Source of the DNA: Solitalea lacus | GTDB lineage: Bacteria > Bacteroidota > Bacteroidia > Sphingobacteriales > Sphingobacteriaceae | Reading direction: 5' to 3' | Assembly (NCBI RefSeq): GCF_022014595.1 | Contig: NZ_CP091740.1 | Span: 2,654,200 to 2,718,199 of the forward strand | Length of the DNA stretch: 64,000 nucleotides | Part shown: positions 45,359 through 52,466 of the stretch, piece by piece | Layout: the number at the start of each line of letters is the position of its first letter | Numbering within the stretch: position 1 is the first letter of the stretch | Notes under the pieces: model-generated | Told to the model about the DNA's origin: nothing | The model's database searches: none | The model's input: only the letters and a program-made list of their open reading frames with translations | Program-made: the position numbers and the translations under genes

Positions 45359-46535
45359 GTTTGATGAAAACAGAACTTTAGCCTACTTCCCAATTGTTGA
45401 AGGACGTGTTCGTAACGAAGGAGGGCTGAAATACGAATACATGATTGCCGATAACATGGGCAACGTACGGATAAGCGTGGAAGATGTAGGGGGTATCGCC
45501 ACAGTGAAACAAGAGAATAGCTACTATCCGTTTGGTTTGACTATGCCGGGAAACTATGTTTCAACAAATCCGGTTAATAATAAGCTATACAACGGTGGCT
45601 CTGAGTGGCAAAATGATTTTAGTGGTTTACCTGAATTGTATAATACATTTTATCGTAATTATGATCCGGCAATTGGGCGTTTTATTGCTGTGGATCCTAA
45701 AGCGGAAATTACGGATGAATTGTCGACATATCACTATGCAGGTAATAACCCAATCTTATATAATGATCCAATGGGAGACAGGTTTGAAAGAGAGAAGCCT
45801 ATAGGCCGAAGCTTAGCCTCTAGGCTCCAAGAGAGTAATTATACAGGAGGAAGTATTCGCTTACCATTTGGTCCAGGAACTTATATTAGTACAGGTTGGG
45901 CTGCAAATGGAGATTTTGGTAATATGTATGATGCTAACCAAGCTGAAATTTATAGACAAAGTTTAGAGAATGTAAGTAAAAGTTATGCTGATAACTACAC
46001 TAAAGAGTCATTAGCTAGCATTGTGAAACAAGTACCAGGTTTAACTGATGGAAGTCATACGGCTTACGGCAATGGTTTAATAGGTAGATCTCTTCCTCAG
46101 GTAGAATATGCAAGTATTAAAGAAGGTGAAATTCCTTCTTGGTGGGGGAATTCTCAGCTGTTTATTGATAGGAAGCCTGTTATTGGAGATGTTAATCATC
46201 TTGGGTTAAGGGATGGATTCAGTCATGCAGATAAGAGTAATTTTGGGTCTACTTCTTCATTTCTAGGTTATGCAGGAATCTCATTAACGAAAACAGAGTC
46301 ATTATTAAAATATACTGCGAAAACTGCAACTTCATGGGGAGATAAAGCAACCGCATTGAGAGCGGCAAAAGGGTTTGTTGCTGCTGGAAAAATCGTAGGG
46401 GTAGCCGGCGCTGCTTTGACATTATATGAAGGGCTAACAGATGGTAATGGCCTTACAATTGGAGATGGACTCGTCAGCATACAGTTCTTGTTGCAAAGAG
46501 TTTTCATCATTTGGGTTAGAAGTATTGCCACTTAA
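45357..46535 (+). CDS. Orphan RHS C-terminal tip 2, 3' end replaced
   Basis: The frame opens at the terminator with no convincing start codon. It carries a longer RHS core than tip 1: LAYFPIVEGRVRNEGGLKYEYMIADNMGNVRISV, then YYPFGLTMPG, then the shared block [22 protein letters not shown]. The tip of about 220 residues has no family I recognise. It ends in a Gly/Ala-rich helix (AAKGFVAAGKIVGVAGAALTLYEGLTDGNGLTIGDG). From about 46471 the frame reads the antisense of a metallopeptidase gene, so its last 20 residues are foreign. No immunity gene follows. It is likely a silent or broken cassette. Confidence 0.7.
   Translation: MFDENRTLAYFPIVEGRVRNEGGLKYEYMIADNMGNVRISVEDVGGIATVKQENSYYPFGLTMPGNYVSTNPVNNKLYNGGSEWQNDFSGLPELYNTFYRNYDPAIGRFIAVDPKAEITDELSTYHYAGNNPILYNDPMGDRFEREKPIGRSLASRLQESNYTGGSIRLPFGPGTYISTGWAANGDFGNMYDANQAEIYRQSLENVSKSYADNYTKESLASIVKQVPGLTDGSHTAYGNGLIGRSLPQVEYASIKEGEIPSWWGNSQLFIDRKPVIGDVNHLGLRDGFSHADKSNFGSTSSFLGYAGISLTKTESLLKYTAKTATSWGDKATALRAAKGFVAAGKIVGVAGAALTLYEGLTDGNGLTIGDGLVSIQFLLQRVFIIWVRSIAT
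45600..45802 (+). repeat. RHS core repeat, copy 2
   Basis: Direct repeat of 43818-44020, same strand and same length. Confidence 0.8.
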
Positions 46536-46907
46536 ATGATGAGACAGCTCATGAAGGTATATTGCTATTATATCCCAATTGCGATTGAGTGGGTCGACTA
46601 TTGAATCAATCACTGCTTTATTATAAAGGATGTACCTGATTTGGTTTTTTTCAGAGATCAGCGCAGCAAAATTTTGAATTTCTGTGCATTCCCTCATAAT
46701 ATACTGAGCATGTAATCCAATTGGTTTTAATAGCGTGTTTAAAGTAGCTTCGGCTACACTATCTTCTTTTGTAGGCTTTTGCTCAATGCACGGCCAGTCA
46801 TGTAACTTCGCATCCTTACCCAAAAAACATACTCTACCAATATTCTTTTGTGAAAATGAGTAGTGCACTAAAAACAAGGTAATAAGTAATAACGTACTGT
46901 GTTTCAT
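46434..46907 (-). pseudogene. Secreted HExxH metallopeptidase-like protein, 3' truncated
   Basis: A 157-residue frame with a signal peptide (TLLLITLFLVHYSFSQ) and a zinc motif HELSH (His119, Glu120, His123) followed by QQELYADE, where Glu141 is a likely third ligand. In intact members of such families a helical segment follows the ExxAD motif. Here the frame ends 11 codons later in sequence that is the antisense of RHS tip 2, so the junction lies near 46470. It follows the secreted papain-like gene on the same strand by 27 bases. Without its end it is probably inactive. Confidence 0.65.
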
Positions 46908-46934
46908 TATTTTGATAAAATAAAAATAGTGCTG

Positions 46935-47798
46935 CTAATCATCAATTGTATTCTGGATTTGATACTTGGCATTGACCTTGTTTTCAGATAAAGAATGTAC
47001 TTTTTTCGCCTCTGCTATCATTAAATCCCTTTTTTGCTTATTCCAATATTTTGGAAGTAACATAAACCCGCAGTTTAACAGGGATTGTTTATCAGAAAGA
47101 ATGATTCCACAATCACGCTTTTTGCCAGCAGCTATTAGAGGGCATAAATTTCCAAAAAAAGCGTAGCGAAACCCAAATCCACCATATCCTGGTCCTTTTC
47201 CCTGAGATGAAAAATATTTGAAGCCCCTTACTTTGCTTGAGTAGTGACTCATTTCATTTCCGGCGCTATCTATGTATGATATAAAGAGTACTGCATGCCC
47301 GGTACCATTATTTCTATTTATGTTGACAAATGACCCCGGTAAAAGTTCTTTATAATGGCACATCGTACCCATACCATAAGAATTAAGTGCATACGCAGTA
47401 CCTTTAGACCCAGAATTAACCCAAACCAAGTCTTTAAAAGTTTTTGATTGAGTTGAAACCCAGTGCTTAAAAGGCAAATAATCGTATATTGTAGAATCTT
47501 TCGTTTCATCAACGTAAATATTTAACGCCGTAACTATTAATTCCAATTGAGCTGCTACACACATAGTAACAGATGGACGAGATGCTTTTAAAGTTTTTTT
47601 TCCAAAATTTAAATCATGGGTAAAAACCCCTTTAACATCGTAACCGCGTAAAGCCCACTTTTTTTCAATTATATCCACGGCTTTTAAAAGATAACCATTA
47701 AATGTCCTATTCTGTGATTTTAAGGAATTAGTGGTTAGAACAAAAAGAAATGATAGGAAAATTAGAAACTTTAACCTCGAAGGTTTTAGATTTTTCAT
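46935..47798 (-). CDS. Secreted papain/NlpC-P60-like cysteine protein
   Basis: A 287-residue protein with a signal peptide (FLIFLSFLFVLTTNSLKSQ). Cys80 lies at the start of a helix (SVTMCVAAQLELIVTAL) and His168 in the strand TGHAVLFISYIDSAG, an order and spacing that suggests a papain-like or amidase fold. Gly-rich KGPGYGGFGFRYAFFG follows. It could cut peptidoglycan peptides or proteins. The neighbours are toxin tips and a metallopeptidase, which favours a conflict role. The fold assignment is an inference from motif order only. Confidence 0.55.
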   Translation of the reverse strand: MKNLKPSRLKFLIFLSFLFVLTTNSLKSQNRTFNGYLLKAVDIIEKKWALRGYDVKGVFTHDLNFGKKTLKASRPSVTMCVAAQLELIVTALNIYVDETKDSTIYDYLPFKHWVSTQSKTFKDLVWVNSGSKGTAYALNSYGMGTMCHYKELLPGSFVNINRNNGTGHAVLFISYIDSAGNEMSHYSSKVRGFKYFSSQGKGPGYGGFGFRYAFFGNLCPLIAAGKKRDCGIILSDKQSLLNCGFMLLPKYWNKQKRDLMIAEAKKVHSLSENKVNAKYQIQNTIDD

Positions 47799-48176
47799 AA
47801 AATTTATTGTTTTAATTTAAAAGTTGACAGTAAATGTTCTTGTAGCTTATCAATAAGAATTTTTCATAGAAAATGCATAAATATTTGGTAGCTATTTCTT
47901 AACGGAAGGATAGAAGTAATTTCGAAAAACGCTGACTAAATTTAATAAAAATAGATTTGATACTAAATACTTTCAAGAATTTTAAAATCAAAAAGGGTCA
48001 TTAGAAATACGATTTCTAATAACCCTTTTGAAGAATTTTAGACATTAGATAACTTTATGCATTCTTGTTAAAAGCAATCAGAATCAGATGAAATTCTCTT
48101 CATTTTATTTTTTCTCAAATCATAATTAGGCAACCTGACTTGTTGTTAAATACTGATTTTTAATGATTTAATATCA
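47799..48176. other. Intergenic region with a terminator-like hairpin
   Basis: AT-rich DNA upstream of the papain-like gene. A long hairpin (arms in 47991-48009 and 48012-48029; AAAAGGGT with ACCCTTTT at its base) lies near the middle. No coding sequence is seen. Confidence 0.5.
47991..48029. terminator. Hairpin terminator
   Basis: AAAAGGGT-ATTAGAAAT pairs with ATTTCTAAT-ACCCTTTT with one bulge each side. A/T tracts on both ends allow either direction. Confidence 0.65.
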
Positions 48177-48981
48177 TTATATGAACTATAATTAAGAACA
48201 TTAACCCATAGGTAAAAACATGTAGGGAAATGAAAATTCCGTTACCTCCTAATGGTCATTGGATGAAATTAAAACATGGTAAAGTATCACCCAAAGCTGA
48301 AATTCCAAATGATTATGAAGGAGAGGACACCATCAACCTGCAGACCACTGATATTGATCCACTTGTTAAAGACATTCTTGAAACACAAGGTTTCACATTA
48401 AAAGTACCCAACAAATTAATCAATCTAGATCAGCTAATTTTGGAGGCCCAACATTCATTTTCAGAAAAACCATCCAACTATCTATCGGGTCCAAATCGAG
48501 GTACAAGCCCACACTGTATAGATATTCGAGCAACCCCTAAAAATGCTAATAGAGCCTTAAGAATCATGAATACGCTAATAGGCAACTTTAAAGCAAGAGG
48601 ATTTACAATATAGTCCGAAATGGATTTACTTATGTAACTAAAAGAAATGTCAGTCAAAAAATTCACCTCCGTGAGACCAACAAAAAAGTACCAACAAACG
48701 ACAAATGGAACCCTTACCGCTTGGAGCCTACTGGAATTTTAGCGTTTAGTATCGATGAATATAGAGGCGGCATGTGGCAGGACGGACAAACCTTACTAGA
48801 AGATAAGTTACTCAAAATTATGGTTCGGGTAGAAGAAGCAGTTATTGAACGAAATGAAACTTGGAGAATAAACAGAGAGTATTTCGCAGCCTTGGAAGAA
48901 ATAAAACGATTAGAACAGGAACAATTAAGACTAAAACAAAAAGAACTCAGTGATTTTAAGGATAAAAACCTCGCCTGCTAA
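48177..48981 (+). pseudogene. Decayed helix-turn-helix protein of the PPxGxW type
   Basis: An open piece at 48230-48613 begins MKIPLPPNGHWMKLKHGK, and the codons before it read TCRE, as at the end of a helix-turn-helix in proteins with a PPPRGYWAKLRAGK-like motif. Upstream the frame is broken, although LYEL at 48177 and traces to 48220 fit the lost HTH start. Downstream, after the stop at 48611-48613, a neighbouring frame continues VRNGFTYVTKRNVSQKIHLRE and joins a piece to 48981 containing EPTGILAFSIDEYRGGMWQDG and a charged coiled coil. So one gene is split by at least two frameshifts. Confidence 0.6.
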
Positions 48982-49067
48982 GTCGGTCAGGCTGCCCTTG
49001 TGTAGTGCAGGCCGCCAGGCTCTTGACTACCCTCAAATCCATGCTTCCAAAAGCCGCGTCCTTTCTA

Positions 49068-49168
49068 CATAGGTCGCAAACCGCCCTCGTACCTCTGGCT
49101 GCTGTTTGCTCCCACCATTCCCTCCACTCGCAAGGCGGCTCGCGGCACAAGGCCAACACACTCTCAGG
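49068..49168. repeat. GC-rich inverted repeat, left arm
   Basis: This GC-rich patch is about 80% alike to the reverse strand of 52186-52281. A 24-base core at 49105-49128 is exactly complementary to 52219-52242. It lies between the decayed HTH gene and the secreted lysozyme-like gene. It is not convincingly coding on either strand. Confidence 0.7.
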
Positions 49169-49620
49169 ATTGTTTTACCTTCTTGTTCTATCCATTGCGT
49201 AAATAAATATAAATGAGAAACTTGTGTATAAAACCTCCGGATGTTGATGTAGGAAAAAATTAGGTAATTTAGTGTAACTGAAACGCTATATTGTGGATCG
49301 GCGCAATGAAGATTCGTCTTTTTAATTGTTATTAGCCATCCTCCTTATTTCAAAGGAATTGACTCCTTTGGCTAACGTTAAGGTTCAACCTACTTAGGTA
49401 AAGTATACTAGTTTTTGGATCAGAAAAGAAAATTAAGGAAACAAATCGATAAATTCGGCTTGAAAATGAAGAATTTGGCATTTAGGTCCTTTAAAGCACT
49501 TTTATGAAAAACGTTAGTCAGAACCCTAAATTCAAAAAAACTTCTAGTCACAGGAATTGACATTTCGCTGAATTCGGAATACTTGAACAAACTTCCTGAG
49601 CAACTGATTATTATAGAAAA
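49169..49620. other. Non-coding stretch upstream of the lysozyme-like gene
   Basis: About 450 bases with no open frame that looks like a protein. Composition changes from GC-rich to AT-rich. It probably holds the promoter of the next gene. Confidence 0.4.
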
Positions 49621-50340
49621 ATGGACATATTAAAAAAACAGTTAAAGCCAAACTGGAGTTTTTCTTTATCTATTTTGCTTTTATTATTCCTGCTATCACT
49701 ATGTTCTAACGCACAAACTAATGATAGCACAAACTTGACCCCAAAGAAGAAAATAGACGGCTACCAAGATGCAGTTGCAACTGGATTGGTAGGTGATATT
49801 CTATACAAGGTCATAAGCCGTGAGGGAAAATCAAAAACTTATACTGATTTAATCCCTTTGGATGGTGGAACAGTAGGTATCGCACATTTCGCAGTAGGAG
49901 GCCTTGCAGACCTTTATAGGCAGATGGACACAGAGAAGTATTTCGGTAAATCACAACAGGAGATGATAGCCAATTATTCTAGTAAATGTAGACCGTCCGG
50001 AAAATCAGGTAACGATAATGGTTGGGGGTGTTATTCTCAAACTTGGTGGAGAGAGGGATTTAAGAAATTCTTAGCAAGTGAAGAATCGAAAAGAATTCAA
50101 GATAAAGTATGGGCAATGAAAATGAAGGAAGTTATTGATATAGCAATTTCAAAAGGGTGGAATTCACAAAGACAAATAGCTATTGCACTTGGAATTGCCA
50201 ACTCCAGAGGAACATCCGGTTTTATAAAAATGGCTGATAACAACAGTTGGGATGCAGAGAAGACACTAAGCACATATGCAAAAAAAAGCGACCACACGAA
50301 AAGGCGTAAGGAGGCTATTGATAAATTTTTCCCGAAATAG
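49621..50340 (+). CDS. Secreted lysozyme/chitosanase-like protein
   Basis: A 239-residue protein with an N-terminal export signal (SFSLSILLLLFLLSLCSNAQ). The mature part is helical and rich in Trp and Lys. VISREGKSKTYTDLIPLDGGTVGIAHFAVGGLADLYRQMD resembles the active-site Glu followed by a beta-hairpin of lysozyme-superfamily hydrolases such as GH46. CYSQTWWREGFKKFL and IAIALGIANSRGTSGFIKMAD fit the helical lobe. It would act on cell-wall glycans in the periplasm or outside. The fold is inferred from pattern, and the substrate is unknown. It lies in the toxin island. Confidence 0.55.
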   Translation: MDILKKQLKPNWSFSLSILLLLFLLSLCSNAQTNDSTNLTPKKKIDGYQDAVATGLVGDILYKVISREGKSKTYTDLIPLDGGTVGIAHFAVGGLADLYRQMDTEKYFGKSQQEMIANYSSKCRPSGKSGNDNGWGCYSQTWWREGFKKFLASEESKRIQDKVWAMKMKEVIDIAISKGWNSQRQIAIALGIANSRGTSGFIKMADNNSWDAEKTLSTYAKKSDHTKRRKEAIDKFFPK

Positions 50341-50695
50341 TAGATATAGGATTGCAATTTAATGGTTAGCCAAAATCAACAGATAACAAGATCCTATTTG
50401 GTGAAATCATGTCTTACGCGAACGCGAATAACAATGGTATTGGTAAAATAGCAGCCCGACTAGGCGCAGTTTGCAACTACGCCTTCCTATACATTCGAAT
50501 TTGAAATTCGCTGGAAAACATCAAGCAAAGAATGCCCTCCAATTTAAAATTGAAAGGAATAGTTGGAAATAGTTGCACTTCCTTAGACCTAATCCTCACT
50601 ACCCTTGCCCGGTGAATGTTCCCACCCACGAGCTGCTGAATTTTTAAAAGCGAGTGATGCCACTCGCTAACCGACAGGGCGGCGGGTAATGTGGA
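50341..50695. other. Intergenic and decayed DNA
   Basis: No intact gene. The right part (about 50580-50695) is GC-richer and may belong to the same kind of repeat-flank DNA as 49068-49168. The ISAon1 similarity on the minus strand ends near 50695. Confidence 0.35.
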
Positions 50696-50982
50696 GGTAC
50701 ACCTGAAAACCACGAATGGGAAAATCCTTCGGGGTGATGGGCTCAAAAAAGCCTTTGGAGTGCAATTTGTTTCCGGAATACTCTTCAGTGGTCTTGTTGA
50801 CTTCCTTTAAATAGATATGAATTGAAGGTCTTTTTTCTCCACTTCGGTTAATTCAAAATATTCCTCAATGGACTCAGAAAGGATCAGTGGGATCAGGGCT
50901 TTATAGGACTCGTGCATGGTGTTTTTTAGGATGCACAAAAATGAACTTTTATTTCCTATTCCACAACTTTTGTACTTGATCC
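50696..50982 (-). pseudogene. ISAon1-like transposase, 5' fragment (right copy)
   Basis: On the minus strand from GGATCAAGT at 50982, the transposase starts at ATG 50917 with MHESYKALIPLILSESIEEYFELTEVEKKDLQFISI and stops at 50807. One base further the next frame goes on YLKEVNKTTEEYSGNKLHSKGFFEPITPKDFPIRG... LHITRR, the known N-terminal region of ISAon1-type transposases, and ends near 50695. So it is frameshifted and truncated. It is an inverted copy of 41443-41579. Confidence 0.75.
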
Positions 50983-51006
50983 CAACCTGTTTAAAAACTA
51001 GCACAA

Positions 51007-51129
51007 TTATTTGGCACTACCTTGATAAAAACTACTAATTATTGAAAAGTCGTTTGTTTTTTGAGAATAACACTTAGTCAATATTAAAACATTGACTAAA
51101 AGAATTGTTGTAAAAAATATCTTTTTCAT
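51007..51129 (-). pseudogene. Small secreted protein cut off by an IS end
   Basis: MKKIFFTTILLVNVLILTKCYSQ is a clear signal peptide or lipoprotein-like leader. Only 17 more residues follow before a stop at 51007, next to the ISAon1 end at about 50982-51005. It starts 8 bases after the barrel-like gene on the same strand. Probably a longer gene was truncated by the insertion. Confidence 0.55.
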
Positions 51130-51136
51130 AAAATAA

Positions 51137-51940
51137 TTATTGAATGTCTTGAGATGATTTAGTCTTAAACAATGAATATCCGATTGCAATTCCAACCCAA
51201 GGCTGGTCCTTATAAATCCATTGTTTACCTACTCCACCAGTTAAGTAATCAATTCCTGTAAATAGGCCAAATTGAAAATTATTGTTTTCTAATAAAATAC
51301 CAAAGTGACCAGTAACTCCTGAGGCGTTTGAAGCAGATTTATAGTAGCCTTTTGTGGTGGAACTATCAACTTGAATTGATGTTACACTAAAACCACCCAA
51401 AATATCTAAGCCCCATTCTTGGCTCCATTTTCGTTTATACCCAATTGAAAAGCCAAGTGAAACATCGTTTGTTAATAGAAAATCTTTATTGTAAATGTTT
51501 TCTACCTTACTTGAACTCCCAAACCGCATTTTTATTGGCAAAAGCACCGTTCCAATTGTAAAGCTATTTTTGGTAAGTCTTGGTTTACATTTTGTATTAA
51601 ATGTCTGTAGTGGTAGTAAGAAAAAACGGTCAGGTAAACTATTTTTTAGTGTTGCTGCACTAAATGATGATAAATACAATCTCGTATTAAAGGCGACATC
51701 ACTACCTTTCTGTAGTATGTGTATAACGTAACCTCCTGTAGCTGTACCATCAATCTTAAATTGTACTCCTGCATTAATTATTTCGCTTCCTGCAATAGTA
51801 TTACCTATTCCATCGCATTTCTCAAGGCTCACATTTTCATTAAACTCAAAATATTTTCCTACATTTTTGTCTACTTGGCAAAAAGCAAAAAAAGTAAAAC
51901 AAACAAATAATAACGACAAATAAATCTTCTTCATGTTCAT
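51137..51940 (-). CDS. Secreted beta-rich (outer-membrane-like) protein
   Basis: A 267-residue protein with a signal peptide (IYLSLLFVCFTFFAFCQ) and a beta-rich mature part with many aromatic and Gly residues at alternating positions (DVSLGFSIGYKRKWSQEWGLDILGGFSVTSIQVD... GHFGILLENNNFQFGLFTGIDYLTGG... VGIAIGYSLF). This suggests an outer-membrane barrel of about eight strands. The start may be ATG at 51940 or 51934. The role is unknown. Confidence 0.65.
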   Translation of the reverse strand: MNMKKIYLSLLFVCFTFFAFCQVDKNVGKYFEFNENVSLEKCDGIGNTIAGSEIINAGVQFKIDGTATGGYVIHILQKGSDVAFNTRLYLSSFSAATLKNSLPDRFFLLPLQTFNTKCKPRLTKNSFTIGTVLLPIKMRFGSSSKVENIYNKDFLLTNDVSLGFSIGYKRKWSQEWGLDILGGFSVTSIQVDSSTTKGYYKSASNASGVTGHFGILLENNNFQFGLFTGIDYLTGGVGKQWIYKDQPWVGIAIGYSLFKTKSSQDIQ

Positions 51941-52185
51941 TAGTTTTGATTATAATATAAGTGGTATCGTTAATTTGGGCCTGAAACGCAGCATGACGCA
52001 CAACAATTGAATAAACGCAACTGGTTTCGTTTATACTAAAATTACGGGAGCAAACGCGTAGAACTGTCGCTTGAACGATGATAAATTACTGTATATAAAT
52101 AGTTGTATTATAAATTTATTTAATTAAACTTAAAATAAAAAATTGCAAGACATGTATTTTACTGGCATGGTAAAACAGCCTTGAG
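51941..52185. other. Intergenic region
   Basis: AT-rich upstream region of the barrel-like gene, with no gene seen. Confidence 0.4.
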
Positions 52186-52281
52186 CGTGCGTGGAGCTTG
52201 TGGTTCGAGCCGCTTGCAAGTGGAGGGAATGGTGGGAGCAAAGGGAAGGCTGAGGTAAGAAGCCGGTTTGCGACCTACCAT
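52186..52281. repeat. GC-rich inverted repeat, right arm
   Basis: Diverged reverse complement of 49068-49168, with a 24-base exact core at 52219-52242. Together the arms bracket about 3.2 kb that contains the lysozyme-like gene, the IS fragment and the barrel-like gene. Confidence 0.7.
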
Positions 52282-52411
52282 ATCTACCTATGAAACAGAC
52301 CGGCGGGGTGCCGGATGTGATCAATGTAAGTGGCATGCAGCAGAATGAACCCATAGCTAACCTGCAACTGATCCTTAAGACAACAACTCTATTCCTCACT
52401 TCTTTCAGAAA

Positions 52412-52445
52412 ATGAAAAGCACCTCAAAAAAGGTGCATTTGTTTT
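52412..52445 (-). terminator. Terminator of the lysine-catabolism operon
   Basis: Read leftward, AAATGCACCT pairs with AGGTGCTTTT around a short loop, and a T-rich tract follows. It lies 22 bases after the last gene of the operon and marks the right border of the accessory island. Confidence 0.75.
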
Positions 52446-52466
52446 AATATTTATACTTCTTTTATT

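Noticed and set aside
48982-49202. Open frames in the GC-rich repeat arms as genes
   Set aside because: The frames on both strands are low-complexity and unlike any protein pattern. The same DNA occurs as an inverted repeat at 52186-52281, so it is better called a repeat.
52281-52411. Frame reading MKQTGGVPDVINVSGMQQNEPIANLQ near the right border of the island
   Set aside because: It is short, has no promoter or family match and lies next to a repeat arm. It could be a gene scrap, but the evidence is too weak.
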